From an uncultured Lachnospiraceae bacterium (GTDB taxonomy: Bacteria > Bacillota > Clostridia > Lachnospirales > Lachnospiraceae), in NCBI GenBank assembly GCA_910587305.1, contig CAJUKV010000029.1:1-45747 (forward strand): a stretch of 45,747 nucleotides of DNA, read 5' to 3'. A program made the position numbers and the translations under genes. Positions 16,720 through 25,449 of this stretch are shown in pieces. Every line of letters begins with the position of its first letter. Position 1 is the stretch's first letter. Below the pieces are notes generated by a model. It did not search any database. It was not told the DNA's origin and saw only the letters and a program-made list of their open reading frames with translations.

Positions 16720-19602
16720 CTAATCGGTAACGGCTGTGCTGCCGCTCATTTGCGATGCGGTTCCGGTAATAATTTCCTCCTCACTTGCCAAATCAAAATA
16801 ATACTTTAGAACCTCTTTGGTGGTTCGCGCCGCATAGCTTGAGGTATAACCGTAGGCAATTCTTGTAGCTATGGCAATTTCAGGCTCTTCATAGGGCGCA
16901 TAGCAGACAAACAAAGCATGGTTTGCCCGATTTTGATTTTCCTCCGCCGTACCGGTTTTTCCGGCCACATGAATGGGCATGTCCTTATAATAGGCATTAT
17001 TTTCTATCATCTGCCGCATCCCTAAGTGGATTGCATCCCAGTAGGAAGGCTCCATATCAATGGTATTTCTCACCTCAGCGCTATTGTCGTTCATTAAGGT
17101 TCCGCTTCGGTCCGTTATTCGATCAATCAGGGTCAGATTGTAACAGGTGCCGCTGTTGGCCACTGCGGTTACATATCTGGCAAGTCCCACCGTGGAGTAG
17201 CTTTGGTTGTCCTGTCCGATTGCGGCACGTACCGCATCGTCTGTGGCTAACTGTGGAACGGTTTCCTCAATTTCAATCCCGGAGGTTTCCGTAAGCCCAT
17301 ACATATCCGCATAAGTTTCCAGTTTCTTAAGGGCCGTATCGGAGGAATAATTATCTCCCGTAAGCCCGAGGCGGTACCCAAGTTCATAGAAAAACAAGTT
17401 ACAGGAATGCCGGATGCCGCCGGTTACATTTAAAGAGCCATGGCTTCCCCTCGGATAAATCCAACAGGTTGGCGGCGGTTTAATCTTATCAAAGATTCCT
17501 GTACAGGTAAAAGTGGTAAACGGGGTAATAATCTCTTCCATAAGTCCTGCCGTAGACGAAACCATTTTAAAGGTAGAACCCGGCGCCGTCATCTGCCTTG
17601 TGGCATAATTGATAAGCGGAGTGGACAAATCGTTTAACAGTTGTGAATAATATTCCGCATTTACGCCATTGGCCATCTTATTGTTGTCATACCCCGGATA
17701 AGATACAAGGGCAAGCACGTCTCCCGTCTTTACATCGGTAATGACCATGGAGGCCGAATGAGGATCAAGGGCCAGCTGAGCAGGCGTGATATCCAGGTTT
17801 TGAATACGGTTCATCATAAAAGTATAAGCACTCTCGGCTCCTCTTTCAAATTGTTCCTGCTCCTCGGTCGGAATTTCCACCAGTTTTTGCTCTAACAAAA
17901 TGCGGCAGATTTGTGTGCCCGATATCACATCATTTTTAATCATAAAGCGATAAATTCTTTTGGTAAAATCCAAATCGCCGTCTAATTGTTCAAAGATGTA
18001 ATCCACAATTCCGTCATATATTCTTTCAGAGTCGGAATATTGGCTTCCGAGATTTAGTCTGGTCACATCAATCCAGTTCATGGCAATACAATAATTTAAG
18101 TATTCGTTTAGGCTGATTACCTCGTCTTTTGTCCATGCCACATAAGTTTCATCTTCCGTATCAACGCGCTCGCGCACAATGATGCCGTTGTTATAAAGCA
18201 TTTCGGCAATATAGCTTTCGTAAACCTGATATTCCATTGGAAGCTGATCATAGGAAGTAAGGTTTTCGGTAAGCTCCATGCGGAGATTCTCAAAAACGCC
18301 TGCCTTTCGCTCAAGATAACTGCGATAGACCGCCTTTTCCGTTTCACCTGCATTTCCTTCACTGAAATGTTCCGTGCTTATCACATTGTTATTAATGAGC
18401 GCAAAATAAACGTCATAGATTGGAATCTTAATATTACTGCTGCTCACATCGTTTGAATTAAATTCTTTGGCATTTATAATATTTGTGTACAGTATGCTGG
18501 CAAGCTTTTCTTCTAATATTTTGTAGGCCGCAATCTGAAGGTCATGATCGATGGTAAGATATACATTGTTGCCGGCAACGGGCTCCACATAATCAGTGGT
18601 TTCTATTACCTTCCCCATACTGTTTACAAATATCACCCTGCTTCCTTTAATTCCCTGCAGCTCGGATTCCATGGATTTTTCAATCCCCAGCTTACCTACC
18701 GTATCGTTTAAATCATAGGAGTCTTCCCCGTTTTCTTCCTGCAAGGCGGTAAGCTCCTCCTGGGAAATCTTACCCGTATATCCAAGAATATGGGAAAAAT
18801 AAAGGCTGTCCACATATTTGCGTATGGTGTCTTCCATAATGGAAACCCCTTCAAGCTCTAAGGAATTTTCCATCACCACAGCGACCGTTTTCTCACTGAC
18901 ATCCGTTGCTACCGTGGTAGGGATGAACTTCTGATAGCTGTTATTGTTCATGTCATACCGGATGGTGAGAATCTTTAACACTTCCTCCTTTGTATAACCG
19001 TTGCCGGGCACAAAGGTATTTTTGTCATCGTCCTCCGTGTAATTGCCAATTCGGAACCGATCCCAGCCGCAGAGATAATCCACTACCTCCTGGGCGGTAG
19101 CCGTACGCTCCTTTTCCTCTAAATCTTCAATGGTAAGGCGTCCGTACACATCCGCTAAAAAGCGATAAAGCTGGGTTCCCTCAACGGTAAATATGTAGCG
19201 CCTGTTTTTATCCAGCACAATTTTAAAATCGCTTACAATAGAATCCCCGTTCCCTTCGATAATGCCAATCAGCTGGTAAATGGTATTATTTAAATTTAAG
19301 TTTTTAAATCTTCCGCTTTCATAAACATCTTCTATAATAACGGAATGAGCCAGTTCGTTATAGGCAAGGAGCTTACCGTTTCTGTCATAAATATTTCCAC
19401 GGCTGCCTTTGATAGTCTGCTCTCTCATAATTCTCATCTGAAAAGAGTCCAGATATTCTTCCCCGTGTACAATCTGCAAATCAAAAATTCTGTTGATCAT
19501 CACGGCAGTGATGGCAACAAGGACAACCATTAGGACAAAAACTCTGGAGGTTATCAAATTAATAAAATTTTCTTTCAAATTCTCAAACAAACTTCCGCGC
19601 AC
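16720..19602 (-). CDS. class B penicillin-binding protein 2 (elongation transpeptidase) with a large insertion
   Basis: A 960-residue class B PBP that crosslinks peptidoglycan with RodA. It has an N-terminal span (about 18-40), a dimerisation/pedestal region (KGSRGNIYDRNG, about 50-61), and a transpeptidase domain with S-T-F-K (about 675), S-C-N (about 732) and K-T-G (about 880). Between DLQIAAYKILEEKL (about 355-368) and VITDVKTGDVLALVSYPGYD (about 622-641), which are adjacent in ordinary PBP2, there is an extra stretch of about 240 residues, acidic and helical-looking. This explains the length. The GTG at 19602 touches its ribosome binding site; a TTG at 19590 is an alternative start. It overlaps mreD by 20 bp. 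Confidence 0.92.
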   Translation of the reverse strand: MRGSLFENLKENFINLITSRVFVLMVVLVAITAVMINRIFDLQIVHGEEYLDSFQMRIMREQTIKGSRGNIYDRNGKLLAYNELAHSVIIEDVYESGRFKNLNLNNTIYQLIGIIEGNGDSIVSDFKIVLDKNRRYIFTVEGTQLYRFLADVYGRLTIEDLEEKERTATAQEVVDYLCGWDRFRIGNYTEDDDKNTFVPGNGYTKEEVLKILTIRYDMNNNSYQKFIPTTVATDVSEKTVAVVMENSLELEGVSIMEDTIRKYVDSLYFSHILGYTGKISQEELTALQEENGEDSYDLNDTVGKLGIEKSMESELQGIKGSRVIFVNSMGKVIETTDYVEPVAGNNVYLTIDHDLQIAAYKILEEKLASILYTNIINAKEFNSNDVSSSNIKIPIYDVYFALINNNVISTEHFSEGNAGETEKAVYRSYLERKAGVFENLRMELTENLTSYDQLPMEYQVYESYIAEMLYNNGIIVRERVDTEDETYVAWTKDEVISLNEYLNYCIAMNWIDVTRLNLGSQYSDSERIYDGIVDYIFEQLDGDLDFTKRIYRFMIKNDVISGTQICRILLEQKLVEIPTEEQEQFERGAESAYTFMMNRIQNLDITPAQLALDPHSASMVITDVKTGDVLALVSYPGYDNNKMANGVNAEYYSQLLNDLSTPLINYATRQMTAPGSTFKMVSSTAGLMEEIITPFTTFTCTGIFDKIKPPPTCWIYPRGSHGSLNVTGGIRHSCNLFFYELGYRLGLTGDNYSSDTALKKLETYADMYGLTETSGIEIEETVPQLATDDAVRAAIGQDNQSYSTVGLARYVTAVANSGTCYNLTLIDRITDRSGTLMNDNSAEVRNTIDMEPSYWDAIHLGMRQMIENNAYYKDMPIHVAGKTGTAEENQNRANHALFVCYAPYEEPEIAIATRIAYGYTSSYAARTTKEVLKYYFDLASEEEIITGTASQMSGSTAVTD

Positions 19603-20101
19603 TCCTTTTCTCGGACTCCTCTAACTTCTTATTAAGCCATAAAATAAGAGGATACAAAAGTAACGTAATTAAAATCGTGTAAATTGCTTCCGGAAATATA
19701 ATGTGAAGGAAATAGTATTTAATATGAAATCGCGCCCTCATTAGAAATAACGTAATATAGTACAAAAAACCATATGCAAGATCACTTACCAAAATCAGCG
19801 CAAGAGGAAGCTTAATATCCTCCGGGAAAAAAATCCGGTTGAATTTTCCGTTTGCATATCCTATGTACATATAAATCATTGCATTTAGCCCAAGCACATT
19901 TCCGAAAAAAATGTCCGCCAAAAAGCCACAAAAAAAACCCATAATAAGCCCCGTCTTTTCCCCTCGCATAAACCCGAAAGAAGCGGTTAAAATAATCATT
20001 AGATTCGGCACAATTCCGCCGGGGGCAATTCCCTTAAAGACTGTGGTCTGAAATAGAAAACATATAATAATTAAAAGTACGGATACAATAAATCGTTTCA
20101 C
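19583..20101 (-). CDS. mreD: rod shape-determining protein MreD
   Basis: A membrane protein of about 172 residues with five or six spans and the MreD pattern (FLFQTTVFKGIAPGGIVPNL; GFFCGFLADIFFG). It belongs to the elongasome with MreB, MreC, RodA and PBP2. The GTG at 20101 is favoured because GGGGG lies 6 bases upstream, after a hairpin (20113-20133) that overlaps the upstream alternative ATG at 20113. It follows mreC. Confidence 0.88.
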   Translation of the reverse strand: MKRFIVSVLLIIICFLFQTTVFKGIAPGGIVPNLMIILTASFGFMRGEKTGLIMGFFCGFLADIFFGNVLGLNAMIYMYIGYANGKFNRIFFPEDIKLPLALILVSDLAYGFLYYITLFLMRARFHIKYYFLHIIFPEAIYTILITLLLYPLILWLNKKLEESEKRSARKFV

Positions 20102-20112
20102 GCTAACCCCCA

Positions 20113-20133
20113 TGATTCCGCTTCGCGGAATCA
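20113..20133 (-). repeat. 9-bp hairpin between mreC and mreD
   Basis: TGATTCCGC (20113-20121) and GCGGAATCA (20125-20133) form a perfect stem with a 3-base loop, directly before the GGGGG ribosome binding site of mreD. No T-run follows, so it is more likely an mRNA processing or translation-control structure than a terminator. Confidence 0.6.
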
Positions 20134-20188
20134 CAAATCATGTTGAAGAATGCCCGTATTTTGGGCGCAGCCACAAATTACTAGTCTG

Positions 20189-21058
20189 TCAGTCATCTAC
20201 CGTTTGTTTTAGCTGGGTAATAATTAAAACTTCCTCTAAATGTTCAAAATCAACTGCCGGTGTGATAAGGCCCGATTTGGTAAGGTTATTGGAATCCATG
20301 TTAATGGTTGAAATATATCCGATTAATATTCCCGGGAGATACTTGTCGCTGATGTTGGAGGTGACAATTTTATCCCCTTCCACTACCCTGTCCGCACTGT
20401 CAATCAGTTTTTCAAACCGGATCACCCCGTCCGCATAAAGCTCCAAATCACCACATACAACTAAGTTTTCAGAGGTAGAAAGCACCATACCGCTGGTATT
20501 GGAACTATCGTCAATAATGGACATGACCTTTGCCCAATTAGGCCCCACATCCACAATGCGTCCTACAAGGCCGCTGCCCGCCATAACATTCATATCAATT
20601 TTAAGTCCATCCTCAGCCCCTTTATTGATCACAAAAGAATGGAACCAGTTCCCGGAATCCCTGGCAATAATGCGGGCGCCAATTTTATCGTATTCATCGT
20701 ACTGAGAATCCAGCGCGTAAAGTTCCCGCAGGTTCGTAAGCTCATACCGATCCTGCTGAAGACGAATATTTTCCATAGTCAGTTCATCTACCTGCGCCTT
20801 TAAATCCTCGTTTTCCTGGAGAAGAAAACGGATCTGCACCAATTCTTCAGAACGGGTGGAAAGCCAGCTTCCGGCTTTGCTGATTCCCTCCTGCAACGGT
20901 ACGATAACAGAGCCTCCCACAGCGCTGATGGGGGCGCTTAAAAAATTCGTATTAAATGTTACAACAATTAACCCCGTACACAGTAATGTTAAAATAAAAA
21001 GGAGATATTTACCGGGTAACGTAAACTTTTCTCCTTTTTTCTTTAAGATTGGACTCAT
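20189..21058 (-). CDS. mreC: rod shape-determining protein MreC
   Basis: A 289-residue MreC: a short cytoplasmic start, one span (about 18-37), a coiled coil (about 68-112) and two beta-barrel domains (GARIIARDSGNWFHSFVINKG; GLVGRIVDVG). It links cytoplasmic MreB to the wall synthases. Its ATG overlaps the mreB stop by 4 bp, implying coupled translation. Confidence 0.93.
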   Translation of the reverse strand: MSPILKKKGEKFTLPGKYLLFILTLLCTGLIVVTFNTNFLSAPISAVGGSVIVPLQEGISKAGSWLSTRSEELVQIRFLLQENEDLKAQVDELTMENIRLQQDRYELTNLRELYALDSQYDEYDKIGARIIARDSGNWFHSFVINKGAEDGLKIDMNVMAGSGLVGRIVDVGPNWAKVMSIIDDSSNTSGMVLSTSENLVVCGDLELYADGVIRFEKLIDSADRVVEGDKIVTSNISDKYLPGILIGYISTINMDSNNLTKSGLITPAVDFEHLEEVLIITQLKQTVDD

Positions 21059-22065
21059 TTGCTCATTCCTTCAATTGCATAGGCAACCGATTTATAATTG
21101 TCATCCTTAATGATCTTAGAAAGTCCCAGCGCCACGCTGGTTACCGGATTTTCAGATTTGTTTACATTAAGCCCTGTTCCCTTCTGGATCAGCTCGGCCA
21201 GACAGTTTACCTGTGAGGCGCCTCCGGTTAAGTAAATACCATGGCGGTAAATATCCGCCGCCAGTTCCGGAGGGGTCCGCTCTAAAATAACTTTTATATT
21301 ATCTATAATCGTGTAGAAATGTTCAATCAACGATTCGTTAATAAGCTGGGTGGGAAGCTCTCTCTCTACCGGAAGGCCGGTCACAATGTCACGCCCATAA
21401 ACCACGGCGCCTTTTCCGGCTTTTTCCAGATCCGTCAAGGACATCTTTACATTTTCCGCTGTTTTCCCGCCAATAATAAGATTAAATTCCCTCCTTACCG
21501 CCGACCGGACCGCATCGTCAAATTTCTGTCCGCCCACCTTAATCAGACGGCTTAGTACGATTCCCCCAAGGGAGAGAATAGAAATTTCCGTTGTGTCAAA
21601 GCCTACGTTTACAATCAAGACCCCCTGGGAATTTTTCACGTCAATATCGAGGCCAAGGCCGTCAGCCACCGCCTTTTCAACCACCAGGATCTTCCTTGCC
21701 TTTACGCCCGCATCTCTGATCAGGTCGTAAAAGGCTCTCTTTTCCACCTCGGTCACATCCGTAGGGACAGCGATATAGTAGTCGCCGGATTTTAAATTGC
21801 TTTTGGACAGATCATTGATAAAATACTTAATCAAAAGCTCCATATTTTTGATATCCGCGATAACGCCATTGGAAAGCGGATAGGAAATATGGATATTTCC
21901 CGGTGCCTTTTCATACATTTCAAAGGCTGAATCGCCATAAGCAAACAAAGTATTCTTGTTTTCGATGGCAATCATGTTCTTTTCCACTAAAATTGTGTCG
22001 TCGGAACGGCTGTAAATTTTTATGTTGCTGGTTCCTAAGTCAATACCATATACATTGTTGGACAA
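21055..22065 (-). CDS. mreB: MreB/Mbl actin-like rod-shape protein
   Basis: A 336-residue bacterial actin. The phosphate-1 motif GIDLGTSNIKIY (7-18), the VVEKAVADGLGLD stretch, phosphate-2 (IVNVGFDTTEIS) and the adenosine motif YLTGGASQV are in order. It polymerises under the membrane and directs lateral wall synthesis. The start is TTG at 22065 with AAAGGGG upstream. It lies directly after radC, as in many Bacillota, and heads mreBCD-PBP2. Confidence 0.95.
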   Translation of the reverse strand: MSNNVYGIDLGTSNIKIYSRSDDTILVEKNMIAIENKNTLFAYGDSAFEMYEKAPGNIHISYPLSNGVIADIKNMELLIKYFINDLSKSNLKSGDYYIAVPTDVTEVEKRAFYDLIRDAGVKARKILVVEKAVADGLGLDIDVKNSQGVLIVNVGFDTTEISILSLGGIVLSRLIKVGGQKFDDAVRSAVRREFNLIIGGKTAENVKMSLTDLEKAGKGAVVYGRDIVTGLPVERELPTQLINESLIEHFYTIIDNIKVILERTPPELAADIYRHGIYLTGGASQVNCLAELIQKGTGLNVNKSENPVTSVALGLSKIIKDDNYKSVAYAIEGMSK

Positions 22066-22080
22066 AGTTCATACCCCTTT

Positions 22081-22764
22081 CTATAATAAATCTTCTTCCT
22101 TCATGCTGATAAAACAGCCATCCCCAAGTATAATATGGTCTATCAAAGGGATGTCCATCAGCTCTCCGGCTTCTTTTATCTTTCGAGTAACGGCAATATC
22201 CAGAGGACTTGGCTTAGGCTCTCCGCTTGGATGGTTATGCAAAAGCATCAGATTACTGGCCCTGCATTTGAATGCCGCAAGGAAAACCTCGCGGGTAGAT
22301 AACAGGGACGCCCGTACGGTGCCTAAGGATATCATATATTCTTCAATTAATTTTAATTTATTATCCAATAATAATAGCAGAATTATTTCTTTTTCCTGAT
22401 GGCGCATCCTTTCCATATAATAATCCGCCACCGTACCAGGCATGTCAAAATGCAGCATACCGGCCGCCTTTTCCCGGGCCATACGCATCGCCAGTTCGGA
22501 AAGACATTTGATTTTCACCGCTTTTACTTCTCCGATGCCCGGTATATCCATGAGCTCCCGGAGGGTTAAATGATGAAGGCAGTTAAGCCTGTTTCCCTTT
22601 CCGCCGGCAAGGGATAAAACCTTCTGCGCCAGTTCAAGGGCCGGACAATTTCTGGTGCCTGTCCTTAGAATGATTGCAAGGAGCTCCGCTTCCGTCAGGG
22701 CGTTTGCGCCTAAGGTTAAAAATTTTTCATAGGGAAGTTCCGTTTTCTTTGTTTCTGTTACCAT
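22081..22764 (-). CDS. radC: RadC/MPN+ domain protein
   Basis: A 227-residue RadC. Helix-hairpin-helix segments (LMDIPGIGEVKAVKI, about 73-87) precede a JAB1/MPN+ metal-binding domain with LLHNHPSGEPKPSPLD, the H-x-H...S...D zinc motif. A role in DNA repair is traditional but unproven; metalloprotease-like or DNA-processing function is possible. The ATG at 22764 is chosen because AAAGGA lies 5 bases before it. It sits next to mreB, a widely conserved linkage. Confidence 0.92.
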   Translation of the reverse strand: MVTETKKTELPYEKFLTLGANALTEAELLAIILRTGTRNCPALELAQKVLSLAGGKGNRLNCLHHLTLRELMDIPGIGEVKAVKIKCLSELAMRMAREKAAGMLHFDMPGTVADYYMERMRHQEKEIILLLLLDNKLKLIEEYMISLGTVRASLLSTREVFLAAFKCRASNLMLLHNHPSGEPKPSPLDIAVTRKIKEAGELMDIPLIDHIILGDGCFISMKEEDLL

Positions 22765-22815
22765 TTTTATCCTTTCCAATCCCTTCTCTCAATGGAAATG
22801 AAAAGAAAATAACCT

Positions 22816-23052
22816 TTAAAGGAAACGGTAAATGACAAGCGCCAGCACAATCCCGACAATGCTTGCCACCGTAACCTTAATTGTAAGGCCAAAGGTGATG
22901 CACATGATCCCTAAGTCAAACACAATGGGGGAAGAAAGCCCAAAAGTCTGCCCATAATTTAGCCATGTGCTGGGAAATAGGTTCCCGATAAAGCCGCCAA
23001 TAACAATGCCTGCTAAAATAAGCAAAAAACAGGCCCAGTTATTTTTATGCAT
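22816..23052 (-). CDS. DUF4321 small membrane protein
   Basis: A 78-residue protein with two membrane helices (about 7-27 and 53-76) joined by a short loop containing LFPSTWLNYGQTFGLSSP. This matches the DUF4321 family of Clostridia. Function unknown; its place between a PLP enzyme and radC-mreB suggests a membrane role linked to envelope growth, which is inference only. GGGGAGG precedes the ATG. Confidence 0.75.
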   Translation of the reverse strand: MHKNNWACFLLILAGIVIGGFIGNLFPSTWLNYGQTFGLSSPIVFDLGIMCITFGLTIKVTVASIVGIVLALVIYRFL

Positions 23053-23106
23053 TTACGTACCTCCCCTCTCTTTTGTAAGGTAAGAAATTTACCTATAACC
23101 AACATA

Positions 23107-23115
23107 ATATTAACA
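23107..23115 (-). promoter_or_regulatory. possible extended -10 promoter for DUF4321-radC-mre
   Basis: On the minus strand TGTTAATAT forms an extended -10 (TGnTAATAT) about 55 bases before the DUF4321 start, within a 112-bp gap. No good -35 is visible. Confidence 0.35.
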
Positions 23116-23164
23116 CAGTTGGAAATTTATGTATACCAATTTCATGGAATTTTTATAAGTTTCG

Positions 23165-24460
23165 TTAGTCAAAATCTTTTATAATAATTCCTTTTTCCAC
23201 TAATTTCTGTAGGGTTTTCATAATTCCAAACTTGCCGTGCTGCCAGGTAAGGCTCCCCTGGAAATATACGCTGTAGGGAGGGCGGATGGGGCCGTCGGCG
23301 CTAAGTTCAATGGAGGAACCCGATACGAAAGCGCCTGCCGCCATGATAACCGGGCTGTCGTATCCTGGCATATCCCAGGGCTCCGGCGTCACATAGCCGT
23401 CCACCGGTGCGGCCTGCTGGATTCCCTGACAAAAGGCAATCACACCCTCGGGATTTCCAAAGGTCACCGCCTGAATGATATCGTATCTGGGCTCACGGCC
23501 GTCCGGTACTACCAAAAAGCCAAGGTTTTCATATATGTTTGCGGCAAAGATGGCGGCTTTAAGCGCGTTTGCCGTCACGGAAGGAGCCAAAAACAGGCCC
23601 TGATAAAAAGCGCTTAGGGCGTGAAGAGAGGCTCCCACTTCCTTTCCAAGTCCCGGGGAGGTGAGCCTGTAGGCGGCGTTTTCAATGCACTCCTTTTTTC
23701 CGGCAAGGTATCCGCCTATGGGGGCTAATCCGCCTCCGGGGTTTTTGATTAAAGATCCCACCACCAGGTCGGCTCCCACATCGGAGGGCTCCTTTGTCTG
23801 GGTAAATTCTCCGTAGCAGTTGTCCACCATGCAGATGACGTCGGGTTTGATGTTTTTTATGAAGGCAATCAGCTCTCCAATCCGTTCAACGGACAGAGTG
23901 GGACGGGTCTGATAGCCTTTGGAGCGTTGGATGGTGATGAGTTTTGTTTTTTCATTTAAAGCCTTTTTTATATTTTCAAAATCAAAACTGCCGTCGGGAA
24001 GTAAGTCCACCTGACGGTAGCCGATGCCATATTCTTTCAGGGAGCCTTTCGACGGGCGGATGCCGATTACCTCCTCTAACGTGTCGTAGGGTTTTCCCAC
24101 GGGGGACAATAGCTCGTCCCCGGGTCTTAGGTTGCTCATGAGGGCAAGGGCAAGAGCGTGGGTGCCGCAGGTGATCTGCGGGCGCACAAGGGCGTCTTCG
24201 GTGTGGAAAATGTCTGCATATACTTTTTCAAGGGTTTCCCTGCCCAAATCGTTGTAGCCGTAGCCGGTGGTGCCTGACAGGCAGGCCTCGCTGACTTTGT
24301 TTTTTTGCATGGAATTTATGACCTTTATTTGGTTGTATTCGGAGACGGCGTCGATTTCTTCCCAGCGGGGCTTTAAGGAAGTCCAGATTTTTTCGCCATA
24401 TTCGTAGACCGACGGGGTGATTCCCATGGATTGGTAGATTTGTTTGGATAAATCTTTCAT
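23165..24460 (-). CDS. methionine gamma-lyase family protein (aluminium resistance family)
   Basis: A 431-residue fold-type I PLP enzyme of the family labelled aluminium-resistance/methionine gamma-lyase-like, often found next to miaA in Bacillota. The PLP lysine is likely the one in SLIKNPGGG (about 240-248), preceded by the cofactor aspartate in MVDNCYGEF. Gly-rich TSGTTGYGYNDLGRE-type N-terminal motifs (SGTTGYGYNDLGRE, about 62-75) are also present. Substrate is not established; a role in sulphur amino-acid cleavage is inferred from the family name. It is followed by DUF4321 and preceded by miaA. Confidence 0.82.
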   Translation of the reverse strand: MKDLSKQIYQSMGITPSVYEYGEKIWTSLKPRWEEIDAVSEYNQIKVINSMQKNKVSEACLSGTTGYGYNDLGRETLEKVYADIFHTEDALVRPQITCGTHALALALMSNLRPGDELLSPVGKPYDTLEEVIGIRPSKGSLKEYGIGYRQVDLLPDGSFDFENIKKALNEKTKLITIQRSKGYQTRPTLSVERIGELIAFIKNIKPDVICMVDNCYGEFTQTKEPSDVGADLVVGSLIKNPGGGLAPIGGYLAGKKECIENAAYRLTSPGLGKEVGASLHALSAFYQGLFLAPSVTANALKAAIFAANIYENLGFLVVPDGREPRYDIIQAVTFGNPEGVIAFCQGIQQAAPVDGYVTPEPWDMPGYDSPVIMAAGAFVSGSSIELSADGPIRPPYSVYFQGSLTWQHGKFGIMKTLQKLVEKGIIIKDFD

Positions 24461-24497
24461 TTCTATAGTGCCTCCATTGATTTGGTGTTGGTATTTT

Positions 24498-25421
24498 TTA
24501 TGATATATAAGATAGTATTTCCCGGAGGTTATTGTTTATGGTATCCTTTTCTAGCCAGATAATATTGCGTTCGCGCCTGAACCAGGTGAGTTGGCGTTTG
24601 GCGAAGCGGCGGGTGTTTCGTTTGATTAGGTAGATTGCTTCATCAAGGGTGCACTCTCCGGCAAGGTGGGAAAGGAGTTCTTTGTAGCCAAGGCCCTGCA
24701 TGGATACCAGGTCTCTTTGGTAACCCATTTCTTTCAGGCGTTTGACTTCGTTTAAGAGTCCTTTTTCCAGCATTTCGTCTACTCTCTCTTCGATTCTTTG
24801 GTAAAGGCGGGTTCTGTCGTCGTTCAGGACAAAATAACGGAAATCGTAAGCGGCTTCTTTTTGGCGCTGCATTTGATTGTGGTCGGAAATTTTCGCGCCG
24901 TTCAGGCGGTAAAATTCAAGGGCCCGAATGATGCGTTTTTGGTTGTTGGGGTGAATTTCCTGTGCGGAAACAGGATCTATTTCTTTTAGCTGTTCGTGGA
25001 GGTAGGCGCTTCCTTTTTCGGCGGCAGTTTTTTCAAGCTCTGCGCGCAGCGCTGTGTGGTCTTCCTCCGTGGAGAAATCAATGTCATATAATAGAGCCTG
25101 GATATAAAAGCCTGTTCCGCCTACGATAATGGGGATATGGCCTTTTTGATAAATCTCATTTACCGCCTCTTTGGCCATCTGCTGGAAGCGGTAAACATGA
25201 AATTCTTCCGAAGGGTCCAACACGTCTATCAGATGATGGGGGACTCCCTGCATTTCCTCTTTTGAAATTTTGGCAGAGCCAATGTCCATATATCGATAGA
25301 CCTGCATGGAGTCGGCCGAAATAATTTCACCGCCGATTTCCTTTGCAAGCGCAATTGAAAGCGCCGTCTTTCCCACTGCCGTAGGCCCTGTAAGCACTAT
25401 CATTTTCCCCTTTTTATCCAT
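24498..25421 (-). CDS. miaA: tRNA dimethylallyltransferase MiaA
   Basis: A 307-residue MiaA that adds an isopentenyl group to A37 of tRNAs reading UNN codons. The P-loop GPTAVGKTAL (12-21), ISADSMQVYRYMDIG (about 33-47), the GGTGFYIQALL motif and the C-terminal RRFAKRQLTWFR motif are all intact. Its product is the substrate of MiaB, whose gene lies at the head of the same block. It follows mutL. Confidence 0.95.
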   Translation of the reverse strand: MDKKGKMIVLTGPTAVGKTALSIALAKEIGGEIISADSMQVYRYMDIGSAKISKEEMQGVPHHLIDVLDPSEEFHVYRFQQMAKEAVNEIYQKGHIPIIVGGTGFYIQALLYDIDFSTEEDHTALRAELEKTAAEKGSAYLHEQLKEIDPVSAQEIHPNNQKRIIRALEFYRLNGAKISDHNQMQRQKEAAYDFRYFVLNDDRTRLYQRIEERVDEMLEKGLLNEVKRLKEMGYQRDLVSMQGLGYKELLSHLAGECTLDEAIYLIKRNTRRFAKRQLTWFRRERNIIWLEKDTINNNLREILSYIS

Positions 25422-25449
25422 TCTCTCACCCTAACCTTAGAACTTTTCT

